Assembly (NCBI GenBank): GCA_030544685.1
Contig: CP086683.1
Coordinates: 2,046,001-2,110,000, forward strand
Direction of reading: 5' to 3'
DNA length: 64,000 nt
Origin: Pseudomonas sp. B21_DOA
GTDB taxonomy: Bacteria; Pseudomonadota; Gammaproteobacteria; Pseudomonadales; Pseudomonadaceae
Every line of letters starts with the position of its first letter. Position 1 is the stretch's first letter. Shown here one piece after another: positions 53,780 to 64,000 of this stretch. The translations under genes and the position numbers were made by a program. The notes beneath the pieces were generated by a model, which was not told where the DNA came from, did no database searches, and was given only the letters and a program-made list of their open reading frames with translations.

Positions 53780-54469
53780 GTGAGCGTTTCTCTAAGCCGT
53801 CTCGAGCGCCAGCTCGGTTACACCTTCAAGGACCAGGAGCTGATGCTGCTGGCCCTCACGCACCGCAGTTTTGCCGGGCGCAACAACGAGCGTCTGGAAT
53901 TCCTCGGTGATGCCATCCTCAACTTCGTTGCTGGCGAGGCGCTGTTCGATCGCTTCCCGTTGGCCCGCGAAGGCCAGTTGTCGCGTTTGCGCGCACGCCT
54001 GGTAAAAGGTGAGACGCTGGCCGTACTGGCTCGCGGTTTCGACCTCGGTGATTATCTGCGTCTGGGTTCGGGTGAACTGAAGAGCGGTGGTTTCCGCCGT
54101 GAATCGATTCTCGCCGATGCCCTCGAAGCCCTGATCGGTGCGATCTACCTCGATGCCGGCATGGACGTCGCCCGCGAGCGCGTGCTGGCGTGGCTGGCCG
54201 GCGAATTCGAAGGCCTGACCCTGGTCGACACCAACAAGGATCCGAAAACCCGCTTGCAGGAACACCTGCAATCGCGCGGTTGCGAACTGCCACGCTACGA
54301 AGTGGTGGATATCCAGGGCGAACCGCACTGCCGTACCTTCTTCGTCGAATGCGAAGTGGTCTTACTGAATGAAAAAAGCCGAGGTCAGGGTGTGAGCCGT
54401 CGTATTGCCGAACAGGTAGCGGCCGCCGCAGCACTGATTGCCCTGGGCGTGGAGAATGGCAATGACTGA
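53780..54469 (+). CDS. rnc: Ribonuclease III
   Basis: RNase III cuts double-stranded RNA in rRNA processing and regulation. The nuclease signature E-R-L-E-F-L-G-D-A lies near residue 38, and the C-terminal double-stranded RNA-binding domain covers about residues 155-225. The start is GTG at 53780, overlapping the TGA of a short open frame upstream. It overlaps era by eight bases. The 169-bp gap to lepB lacks the gene normally found there. Confidence 0.96.
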   Translation: MSVSLSRLERQLGYTFKDQELMLLALTHRSFAGRNNERLEFLGDAILNFVAGEALFDRFPLAREGQLSRLRARLVKGETLAVLARGFDLGDYLRLGSGELKSGGFRRESILADALEALIGAIYLDAGMDVARERVLAWLAGEFEGLTLVDTNKDPKTRLQEHLQSRGCELPRYEVVDIQGEPHCRTFFVECEVVLLNEKSRGQGVSRRIAEQVAAAAALIALGVENGND

Positions 54470-55364
54470 TACAAACGCAACTCGCTGTGGCTACGTTGCC
54501 ATCGTCGGCCGTCCCAACGTCGGCAAGTCGACGCTGCTCAACCACATCCTCGGCCAGAAGCTCGCGATCACCTCGCGCAAGCCGCAGACCACCCGCCACA
54601 ACATGCTCGGGATCAAGACCGAGGGCGACGTGCAGGCGATCTACGTCGACACCCCGGGCATGCACAAGGGTGGCGAAAAGGCCCTGAACCGCTACATGAA
54701 CAAGACCGCTTCGGCGGCGTTGAAAGACGTCGACGTGGTGATCTTCGTCGTCGACCGTACCAAGTGGACCGACGAAGACCAGATGGTGCTCGAGCGTGTG
54801 CAGTACGTGACCGGCCCGCTGATCGTCGCGCTGAACAAGACTGATCGCATCGAAGACAAGGCCGAGCTGATGCCGCACCTGAGCTGGTTGCAGGAACAGC
54901 TGCCGAACGCGCAGATCATCCCGATTTCCGCGCAGCACGGGCACAACCTCGAAGCGCTGGAAAAGGTCATCGCCGATCATTTGCCGGAGAATGATCACTT
55001 CTTCCCGGAAGACCAGATCACCGACCGCAGCAGCCGTTTCCTCGCTGCCGAACTGGTGCGCGAGAAAATCATGCGCCAGATGGGTGCCGAGCTGCCGTAC
55101 CAGATCACCGTCGAGATCGAAGAGTTCAAGCAGCAGGGCAAGACGTTGCACATCCACGCGTTGATTCTCGTCGAGCGTGACGGTCAGAAGAAAATCATCA
55201 TTGGCGACAAGGGCGAGCGCATCAAGCGCATCGGCACCGAAGCGCGCAAGGACATGGAGCTGCTGTTCGACTCCAAGATCATGCTCAACCTGTGGGTCAA
55301 GGTGAAGGGCGGCTGGTCCGATGACGAGCGTGCGCTGCGTTCGCTGGGTTACGGCGACCTGTAA
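54462..55364 (+). CDS. era: Era, GTPase for 30S maturation
   Basis: Era binds 16S rRNA and checks 30S subunit assembly. The 300-residue product has G1 G-R-P-N-V-G-K-S, G3 D-T-P-G and G4 N-K-T-D, and the C-terminal KH domain with [14 protein letters not shown]. It overlaps rnc by eight bases, giving coupled translation. A REPIN lies between it and recO. Confidence 0.97.
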   Translation: MTDTNATRCGYVAIVGRPNVGKSTLLNHILGQKLAITSRKPQTTRHNMLGIKTEGDVQAIYVDTPGMHKGGEKALNRYMNKTASAALKDVDVVIFVVDRTKWTDEDQMVLERVQYVTGPLIVALNKTDRIEDKAELMPHLSWLQEQLPNAQIIPISAQHGHNLEALEKVIADHLPENDHFFPEDQITDRSSRFLAAELVREKIMRQMGAELPYQITVEIEEFKQQGKTLHIHALILVERDGQKKIIIGDKGERIKRIGTEARKDMELLFDSKIMLNLWVKVKGGWSDDERALRSLGYGDL

Positions 55365-55394
55365 AAACGCGGTTGGCGCAACACCGAAGAAACC

Positions 55395-55484
55395 TGTGGG
55401 AGCGAGCTTGCTCGCGAAGGCGTAGTGCCAGCCGACATATTTGTTGACTGTCACCCAGCATTCGCGAGCAAGCTCGCTCCCACA
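55395..55484. repeat. REPIN between era and recO
   Basis: Facing arms TGTGGGAGCGAGCTTGCTCG and GAGCAAGCTCGCTCCCACA around a 40-base loop. It is the same variant (CTTG core) as the one in algK. Confidence 0.88.
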
Positions 55485-55532
55485 TTGGTTTTGGGGTGAA
55501 TATAGAACCGCGTTTTCATCAATGAGAGCTCC

Positions 55533-56222
55533 ATGTCCTCAACACCACCTCCCGCGCAACCGGCCTACGTTCTGCACAGTCGCGCCTATCGCGAAACCAG
55601 CGCACTGGTCGATTTCCTCACGCCGCAAGGTCGGCTGCGGGCGGTGTTGCGCAGTGCGCGGGGCAAGGCTGGAACATTGGCGCGGCCGTTTGTGGCGCTG
55701 GAGGTCGAGTTCCGTGGCAAGGGTGAGTTGAAGAATGTCGGGCGCATGGAGAGCTCCGGCACCTCGGCCTGGCTCAACGGCGAGGCGCTGTTCAGCGGTC
55801 TCTATCTCAACGAGTTGCTGATTCGCCTGCTGCCCGCCGAAGACCCGCATCCCGCCGTATTCGATCACTATGCTGCGACCCTGTTGGCGCTGGCCGAGGG
55901 GCGGCCGCTGGAGCCGTTGCTGCGCTCCTTCGAATGGCGTCTGCTGGATGATCTTGGCTACGGCTTTTCCATGAATACCGATATGCACGGTGAGCCTGTG
56001 GCACCTGACGGTCTCTATCGCCTGCAAGTCGATGCCGGTCTCGAAAGGGTGTATCTGCTGCAACCAGGCTTGTTCAACGGTACCGAACTGCTGGCCATGG
56101 CCGAAGCCGACTGGTCGGCGCCCGGTGCGCTGTCGGCGGCCAAGCGTCTGATGCGCCAGGCACTGGCAGTGCATTTGGGCGGGCGTCCGCTTGTCAGTCG
56201 CGAGCTGTTTCGCAAGCCCTGA
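55533..56222 (+). CDS. recO: RecO, DNA repair protein
   Basis: RecO helps load RecA onto SSB-coated DNA in the RecFOR pathway. The 229-residue product has the N-terminal OB-fold ([13 protein letters not shown]) followed by a helical domain. The zinc-finger cysteines of many RecO proteins are absent, as in other Pseudomonas versions. It follows era and precedes pdxJ in the usual order. Confidence 0.93.
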   Translation: MSSTPPPAQPAYVLHSRAYRETSALVDFLTPQGRLRAVLRSARGKAGTLARPFVALEVEFRGKGELKNVGRMESSGTSAWLNGEALFSGLYLNELLIRLLPAEDPHPAVFDHYAATLLALAEGRPLEPLLRSFEWRLLDDLGYGFSMNTDMHGEPVAPDGLYRLQVDAGLERVYLLQPGLFNGTELLAMAEADWSAPGALSAAKRLMRQALAVHLGGRPLVSRELFRKP

Positions 56223-56261
56223 TATGCTGTGCGCCGAATCTCTCAATCCAGGAGCGCATCC

Positions 56262-57005
56262 GTGACCAGCAGCAATCGCATTCTTCTCGGCGTGAACATC
56301 GACCACGTCGCCACCCTGCGTCAGGCCCGTGGCACGCGCTATCCGGATCCGGTCAAAGCGGCGCTGGATGCAGAAGAGGCGGGCGCTGATGGCATCACCG
56401 TGCACCTGCGTGAAGACCGTCGGCACATCCAGGAGCGTGACGTGCTGCTGCTCAAAGATGTGCTGCAAACCCGCATGAACTTCGAAATGGGCGTCACCGA
56501 AGAAATGATGGCGTTCGCCGAGCGCATTCGCCCGGCGCATATCTGCCTGGTTCCGGAGACCCGTCAGGAGCTGACCACCGAAGGCGGTCTGGATGTGGCG
56601 GGGCAGGAAGAGCGCATCAGGGCTGCGGTCGAGCGGTTGTCGAAAATCGGTAGCGAAGTGTCACTGTTCATCGACGCCGACGAGCGCCAGATCGCCGCCT
56701 CCAAGCGCGTCGGTGCGCCGGCCATCGAGCTGCACACCGGGCGTTACGCCGATGCCGAAACCCCGACTGAAGTGGCAGAAGAGCTCAAGCGCGTCGCTGA
56801 TGGCGTGGCATTTGGGCTGGCGCAGGGTCTGATCGTCAATGCCGGGCATGGCCTGCATTACCACAACGTTGAAGCTGTGGCGGCGATCAAAGGCATCAAC
56901 GAACTGAACATTGGCCATGCGCTGGTGGCGCATGCGTTGTTCGTGGGCTTCAAATCTGCTGTGTCGGAAATGAAGGCGCTGATTCTGGCGGCGGCCAAGC
57001 ACTGA
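56262..57005 (+). CDS. pdxJ: PdxJ, pyridoxine 5'-phosphate synthase
   Basis: PdxJ condenses 1-deoxyxylulose 5-phosphate with 3-amino-2-oxopropyl phosphate in vitamin B6 synthesis. The 247-residue TIM-barrel product starts [18 protein letters not shown], the family signature with catalytic residues. It also has H-L-R-E-D-R-R-H-I and N-A-G-H-G-L-H-Y. The start is GTG at 56262 after a GGAG site. Confidence 0.96.
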   Translation: MTSSNRILLGVNIDHVATLRQARGTRYPDPVKAALDAEEAGADGITVHLREDRRHIQERDVLLLKDVLQTRMNFEMGVTEEMMAFAERIRPAHICLVPETRQELTTEGGLDVAGQEERIRAAVERLSKIGSEVSLFIDADERQIAASKRVGAPAIELHTGRYADAETPTEVAEELKRVADGVAFGLAQGLIVNAGHGLHYHNVEAVAAIKGINELNIGHALVAHALFVGFKSAVSEMKALILAAAKH

Positions 57006-57022
57006 GCAGCTACACAAACCCC

Positions 57023-57112
57023 TGTGGGAGCGAGCCTGCTCGCGAAAACGATGTATCAGTCAAAGATAATGTCGACTGACACGACGCTTTCGCGAGCAGG
57101 CTCGCTCCCACA
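57023..57112. repeat. REPIN between pdxJ and mltF
   Basis: Facing REP arms TGTGGGAGCGAGCCTGCTCG and GAGCAGGCTCGCTCCCACA, with an inner TCAGTC/GACTGA pair in the loop. It lies between convergent genes. Confidence 0.88.
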
Positions 57113-57131
57113 GTTGGATTTGAGGTGTGGG

Positions 57132-58642
<1,511 letters not shown>

Positions 58643-58876
58643 CTAGTCTGCTAGCGATCACAAATCCGAACGAAATCCCTTGAATACGGGCCTTCAGGGC
58701 ATTTTGTTACAGTAAAAATAAGCCGCGCTGAAACGCTCGATTTACCTGACCCCGAAGGCAGAAACACAGATTGCTACCCGAGTGCAACCGTGCGTAGCGT
58801 TTCGGGTGATGTTGAGGTCGGTTTAGGCTAGAATGCACGGCCTCAAAGCACACCCCTTCCCGAGGCTGTCCCGAAG

Positions 58877-61800
58877 ATGTTGATCCTGCGCGGCGCTCCT
58901 GCCCTTTCTGCCTTTCGCCACAGCAAACTCCTTGAGCAACTGAGCCAGAAGGTTCCAGCTGTCAGTGGCCTGTATGCTGAATTCGCTCACTTCGCCGAAG
59001 TCACCGGCGTCCTGACCGGCGACGAACAGCAGGTGCTAGCGCGCCTTCTGAAGTACGGCCCAAGTGTTCCGGTTCAAGAGCCGACCGGCCGTCTGTTTCT
59101 GGTGTTGCCGCGTTTCGGCACCATCTCGCCGTGGTCGAGCAAGGCCAGCGACATCGCCCGCAACTGCGGCCTGAGCAAGATCCAGCGCCTGGAACGCGGT
59201 ATCGCCTTCTATGTTGCAGGGCAGTTCAGCGAAGCCGAAGCCCAACTGATTTCGGACGCCCTGCATGACCGCATGACCCAGATCGTGCTGGCCAACCTCG
59301 AGCAGGCCGCCGGTCTGTTCAGCCACGCCGAGCCAAAGCCGCTGACTGCAATCGACATCCTCGGTGGCGGTCGCGCCGCGCTGGAGAAGGCCAACACCGA
59401 GCTGGGCCTGGCCCTGGCTGAAGACGAGATCGACTATCTGGTCAACGCCTTCAATGGTCTCAAGCGCAACCCGCACGACATCGAACTGATGATGTTCGCC
59501 CAGGCCAACTCCGAGCACTGCCGCCACAAGATCTTCAACGCCAGTTGGGACATTGACGGCCAGAGCCAGGAAAAAGCCTGTTCGGCATGATCAAGAACAC
59601 CTATCAGATGCACAGCGAAGGCGTGTTGTCCGCTTATAAGGACAACGCTTCGGTGATCGTCGGCAACGTTGCCGGCCGCTTCTTCCCGAACCCTGAAACC
59701 CGCCAGTACGGCGCGGTGCAGGAGCCGGTGCACATCCTGATGAAGGTTGAAACCCACAACCACCCGACCGCGATTGCTCCGTTCCCGGGTGCATCGACCG
59801 GTTCCGGCGGCGAGATCCGTGACGAAGGTGCAACCGGTCGCGGCGCCAAGCCCAAGGCCGGCCTCACCGGTTTCACCGTATCGAACCTGCAGATCCCGGG
59901 CTTCGAACAGCCGTGGGAAGTGCCGTACGGCAAGCCTGAGCGCATCGTCACCGCGCTGGACATCATGATCGAAGGCCCGCTCGGCGGCGCCGCGTTCAAC
60001 AACGAATTCGGGCGTCCGGCGCTGACTGGCTACTTCCGTACCTTCGAACAATCGATCACCACTCCGCACGGTGACGAAGTGCGTGGTTACCACAAGCCGA
60101 TCATGCTCGCTGGCGGCATGGGCAACATCCGTGAAGAACACGTCAAGAAACGCGAGATCGTTGTTGGTTCGAAGCTGATCGTGCTCGGCGGCCCGGCGAT
60201 GTTGATCGGTCTGGGCGGCGGCGCGGCTTCGTCGATGGCCACCGGCACCAGCTCGGCGGATCTGGATTTTGCTTCCGTGCAGCGTGAAAACCCTGAAATG
60301 GAGCGTCGTTGCCAGGAAGTCATCGACCGTTGCTGGCAACTGGGTGACAAGAACCCGATCAGCTTCATCCATGACGTCGGCGCAGGCGGTCTGTCCAACG
60401 CCTTCCCGGAACTGGTCAACGACGGCGATCGCGGTGGCCGTTTCGAACTGCGCAACATTCCCAACGACGAGCCGGGCATGGCCCCGCACGAAATCTGGTC
60501 CAACGAATCCCAGGAACGTTACGTTCTCGCGGTTGGCCCGGCTGATTTCGAGCGTTTCAAGGCGATCTGCGAACGCGAGCGTTGCCCGTTTGCCGTAGTC
60601 GGTGAAGCCACTGCCGAGCCGCAGCTGACCGTGACCGACAGCCACTTCGGCAACAACCCGGTGGACATGCCCCTGGAAGTGTTGCTGGGCAAAGCGCCGC
60701 GCATGCACCGTTCGGTGGTTCGCGAAGCTGAATTGGGCGATGACTTCGATCCGTCGAACCTCGACATCAGCGAGTCCATCGAACGCGTTCTGCATCACCC
60801 GGCCGTGGCAAGCAAGAGCTTCCTGATCACCATCGGCGACCGCACCATCACTGGCCTCGTCGCCCGTGACCAGATGGTCGGCCCATGGCAGGTGCCGGTG
60901 GCTGACGTTGCCGTCACCGCCACCAGTTTCGACGTCTACACCGGTGAAGCCATGGCGATGGGCGAGCGTACACCGCTGGCTCTGCTGGACGCGCCGGCCT
61001 CGGGCCGCATGGCCATCGGCGAAACCATCACCAACATTGCCGCCTCGCGCATCAACAAGCTCTCCGACATCAAACTGTCGGCGAACTGGATGTCCGCTGC
61101 CGGCCACCCGGGCGAAGACGCGCGTCTGTACGACACCGTAAAAGCGGTCGGCATGGAACTGTGCCCTGAGCTGGGCATCACCATTCCGGTGGGCAAGGAC
61201 TCGATGTCCATGGCCACGCGCTGGAACGATAACGGCGAAGACAAGACCGTCACCTCGCCGATGTCGCTGATCGTGACCGGTTTCGCGCCAGTGGCTGACA
61301 TCCGTCAGACCCTGACTCCGGAACTGCGCATGGACAAGGGCACCACCGACCTGATCCTGATCGACCTCGGTCGCGGGCAGAACCGCATGGGCGCCTCGAT
61401 CCTTGCGCAAGTCCACGGCAAACTCGGCAAGCAAGCTCCGGATGTCGATGACGCCGAAGACCTCAAAGCCTTCTTCGCCGTGATCCAGGGCCTCAACGCC
61501 GACGGTCACCTGCTGGCGTACCACGACCGTTCCGACGGTGGTCTGCTGACCTCCGTGGTGGAAATGGCCTTCGCCGGCCACTGCGGTCTGAGCCTGAACC
61601 TGGACAGCGTTGCCGAATCCGCTTCGGAAATCGCCGCGATCCTGTTCAACGAAGAACTCGGTGCGGTGATCCAGGTTCGCCAGGACGCCACCCCGGACAT
61701 TCTCGCGCAATTCAGCGCCGCCGGTCTGGGCGACTGCGTGTCGGTGATCGGTCAGCCGATCAACAATGGCCAGATCAACATCACCTTCAACGGTGACACC

Positions 61801-62772
61801 GTGTTCGAAGGCCAGCGTCGTCTGCTGCAACGTCAGTGGGCCGAGACCAGCTACCAGATCCAGCGTCTGCGCGACAACGCCGACTGCGCCGAGCAGGAAT
61901 TCGACGCGCTGCTGGAAGAAGACAACCCGGGCCTGAGCGTCAAGCTCAGCTACGACGTCAACCAGGACATCGCCGCGCCTTACATCAAGAAAGGCATCCG
62001 CCCACAGGTTGCCGTGCTGCGTGAGCAGGGCGTCAACGGTCAGGTGGAAATGGCCGCCGCTTTCGACCGCGCCGGTTTCAGCGCGATCGACGTGCACATG
62101 AGCGATATCCTCGCCGGCCGTGTCGATCTCAACGAGTTCAAAGGCCTGGTGGCCTGCGGTGGTTTCTCCTACGGCGACGTCCTCGGCGCCGGTGAAGGCT
62201 GGGCCAAGTCGGCGCTGTTCAACAGCCGCGCCCGCGATGCGTTCCAGGGCTTCTTCGAGCGTAACGACAGCTTCACCCTCGGGGTGTGCAACGGTTGCCA
62301 GATGATGTCCAACCTGCACGAGCTGATTCCGGGCAGCGAGTTCTGGCCGCACTTCGTGCGCAACCGCTCCGAGCAGTTCGAAGCGCGTGTGGCGATGGTG
62401 CAGATCCAGGAGTCGAACTCGATCTTCCTGCAGGGCATGGCCGGTTCGCGCATGCCGATCGCCATCGCCCACGGTGAGGGTCATGCCGAGTTCGCCAGCG
62501 AAGAGGCACTGCTGGAAGCTGATCTGTCCGGTTGCGTGGCGATGCGTTTTGTCGACAATTACGGCAAAGTCACCGAAGCCTATCCGGCCAACCCGAACGG
62601 CTCGCCGCGCGGGATCACCGGCCTCACCAGCCGTGACGGTCGCGTGACGATCATGATGCCGCACCCGGAGCGTGTGTTCCGTGCGGTGCAGAATTCGTGG
62701 CGTTCGGAAGACTGGAACGAAGATGCACCATGGATGCGTATGTTCCGTAATGCGCGTGTGTGGGTTAACTGA
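58877..62772 (+). CDS. purL: PurL, phosphoribosylformylglycinamidine synthase (frame broken)
   Basis: PurL makes FGAM from FGAR, glutamine and ATP in purine synthesis. The large single-chain form has an N-terminal PurS-like part, two AIRS-like halves and a C-terminal glutaminase. The glutaminase Cys lies in L-G-V-C-N-G-C-Q-M and its His/Glu in P-H-P-E-R-V. The frame is lost at an A run (59571-59575); one extra base restores [11 protein letters not shown] and gives 1298 residues. A TAGAAT -10-like box lies at 58829-58834. Adenine prototrophy would be lost if the break were real. Confidence 0.95.
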
Positions 62773-62777
62773 TCGTC

Positions 62778-63088
62778 GTGTACAAGCTGGCGTTTTTGTT
62801 CCCGACAGCCATGTCGAGGTGGTCAAGGGCGCTGTGTTCGCTGCCGGTGGTGGGCGGATCGGTGACTATGACCATTGTGCCTGGCAGGTGCCTGGCCTGG
62901 GCCAGTTTCGACCGTTGGACGGCAGTCAGCCGTTTATCGGTCAGGCGGGGCAGGTTGAGCGGGTTGAGGAATGGAAGGTTGAGCTTGTCGTTGCGGATGA
63001 GTTAATTGTGGCTGTTGTGGCGGCGTTGAAGCTCAGTCATCCGTATGAGACGCCGGCTTATGAGGTGTGGCGGCTGGAGGATTTCTGA
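62778..63088 (+). CDS. YqfO/NIF3-insert-like small protein (frame broken)
   Basis: The 103-residue product matches the small YqfO/CutA-like domain proteins of gamma-proteobacteria: M-Y-K-L-A-F-F-V-P-D-S-H at the start, G-G-G-R-I-G-D-Y-D-H-C-A-W and the final H-P-Y-E-T-P-A-Y. The start is GTG at 62778. One base is missing from the T run 62793-62797, which breaks the frame after codon 6. It lies five bases after purL and may be co-transcribed with it. Confidence 0.85.
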
Positions 63089-63110
63089 TCTTCTTTGCTG
63101 CTTGAACGTG

Positions 63111-63146
63111 AAACCCGCAGATGAGGGATTGTCTGTGGGTTTTTTG
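63111..63146 (+). terminator. Intrinsic terminator after purL and the YqfO-like gene
   Basis: AAACCCGCAGA (63111-63121) and TCTGTGGGTTT (63132-63142) pair around a ten-base loop, and a T tract follows. Confidence 0.88.
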
Positions 63147-63189
63147 TTGGCCTTGGTTTTATTTTGATTTGGGTGAATATCCGTTTTTG

Positions 63190-63430
63190 CGGTGCTGCGG
63201 CTCGCGGTTTCGCCTGACGGCGACTTACTTTTTACAAGCGCCAAAAAAGTAAGCAAAAAACGCTAGCTCCTGCGTTCGGCCCTCGCAGGCTCGGGTTCCT
63301 TCGCTGCGGGATCGATCCGGGCGCAGCGGCTACGGTTTGCTGCGCTGCACCTCCTTCCGCTGTGTTCGACTTCGTCGAACGGTCGCTGCGCTCCCGCGCC
63401 CGGATCAATTCCTCCACTCAGCCTTCCGAC
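63190..63430. repeat. Long GC-rich intergenic repeat block
   Basis: The block contains GCCTGACGGCGACTTACTTT, A-rich runs around AAAAAAGTAAGC, and inverted words such as TTCGACTTCGTCGAA. I recognise it as a dispersed intergenic repeat seen many times in Pseudomonas genomes. No reading frame in it is convincing. Confidence 0.55.
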
Positions 63431-63474
63431 GTCGCCGGTGGATCAGGATCAAAAGCACTCGAGCTAACGCTCAT

Positions 63475-63510
63475 TGTGTAGGAGCTGCCGAAGGCTGCGA
63501 TCTTTGCTCT
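63475..63510. repeat. REP-like element GTAGGAGCTGCCGAAGGCTG
   Basis: This is a third REP-like family, with the core GAGCTGCCGAAGGCTGCGAT, placed directly before the tandem array. Confidence 0.6.
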
Positions 63511-63518
63511 TGCTTTTC

Positions 63519-64000
63519 TGTGGGAGCGGGCTTGCTCGCGAAGGCGGCCTGGCAGCCGACCTGTTTCTCGCTGAATGCTTGCGATCAAACTGTGGGAGCG
63601 GGCTTGCTCGCGAAGGCGGCCTGACAGCCGACCTGTTTCTCGCTGAATGCTTGCGATCAAACTGTGGGAGCGGGCTTGCTCGCGAAGGCGGCCTGACAGC
63701 CGACCCGTTTCTCGCTGAATGCTTGCGATCAAACTGTGGGAGCGGGCTTGCTCGCGAAGGCGGCCTGGCAGCCGACCTGTTTCTCGCTGAATGCTTGCGA
63801 TCAAACTGTGGGAGCGGGCTTGCTCGCGAAGGCGGCCTGACAGCCGACCTGTTTCTCGCTGAATGCTTGCGATCAAACTGTGGGAGCGGGCTTGCTCGCG
63901 AAGGCGGCCTGACAGCCGACCCGTTTCTCGCTGAATGCTTGCGATCAAACTGTGGGAGCGGGCTTGCTCGCGAAGGCGGCCTGACAGCCGACCCGTTTCT
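63519..64000. repeat. Tandem array of a 72-bp REP-containing unit
   Basis: Units begin at 63519, 63591, 63663, 63735, 63807, 63879 and 63951, with exact 72-base spacing. Each contains a REP (TGTGGGAGCGGGCTTGCTCG) and a 45-base spacer that is also conserved. Only two positions vary (GGCAGCC or GACAGCC, then CTG or CCG). There are six full units and 50 bases of a seventh, and the array continues beyond the window. All units point the same way, unlike REPINs. Confidence 0.95.

Noticed and set aside
59434..62826. A minus-strand open frame of 1130 codons opposite purL
   Set aside because: It lies antisense to purL, which has clear domains and catalytic motifs. Long antisense frames are expected from GC-rich codon bias, and this one has no ribosome site or recognisable domain.
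63519..64000. CRISPR array
   Set aside because: The whole 72-base unit is conserved, with no unique spacers, the repeat core is a known REP, and no cas genes are near.

Overview
This window comes from the chromosome of a fluorescent pseudomonad, most likely the Pseudomonas fluorescens group. The evidence is a complete alginate operon in Pseudomonas order, the lptFG and lepA-lepB-rnc-era-recO-pdxJ clusters, a D-arginine (dau) locus next to rhlB, GC-rich codon use, and many Pseudomonas-type REP elements. No phage, insertion sequence, rRNA or tRNA gene, or CRISPR array is visible.

Layout. 1-330: a small unknown gene and a terminator. 341-16825 (minus strand): algD-alg8-alg44-algK-algE-algG-algX-algL-algI-algJ-algF-algA, transcribed from a long regulatory leader at 16826-17600. 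The operon makes GDP-mannuronate (AlgA, AlgD), polymerises it under c-di-GMP control (Alg8, Alg44), acetylates, epimerises and trims it in the periplasm (AlgI/J/F/X, AlgG, AlgL) and exports it (AlgK, AlgE). 17633-22859: yaaA, a divergent polysaccharide deacetylase, a PIN-PhoH ATPase, and moaCDE. 23121-26948: an amino-acid binding protein facing dauB-dauA-dauR (D-Arg to L-Arg conversion). 27067-33926: rhlB, a carboxylesterase, and the aapJQMP amino-acid ABC transporter with a good sigma-54 promoter. 33988-34784: an MqsR/MqsA toxin-antitoxin pair with a palindromic operator. 34951-42280: a FadR-type regulator and MFS transporter, small enzymes, glutaredoxin, YejK, an HU-like protein and RlmF. 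42484-42876: an orphan gene. 42943-50776: valS, holC, pepA and lptFG. 50950-57005: lepA, lepB, rnc, era, recO, pdxJ. 57132-63088: mltF, purL and a YqfO-like protein. 63180-64000: repeat DNA, ending in a 72-bp tandem REP array that runs off the window.

Two things dominate. First, 14 genes, several of them core or essential, each appear broken by one missing base in a homopolymer (16 sites). This is best read as assembly error, and full gene spans are given with the break positions. Second, repeats are dense: REP pairs (REPINs), palindromes and short dyad repeats occupy many intergenic spaces, including four places in the alginate operon. One REPIN lies in frame inside the 5' end of algK. I found no clearly new multi-gene system. 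The most unusual items are the REPIN in algK, the tandem REP array with a 216-bp higher-order period, the apparent absence of the gene usually found between lepB and rnc, and an orphan gene behind its own palindrome.
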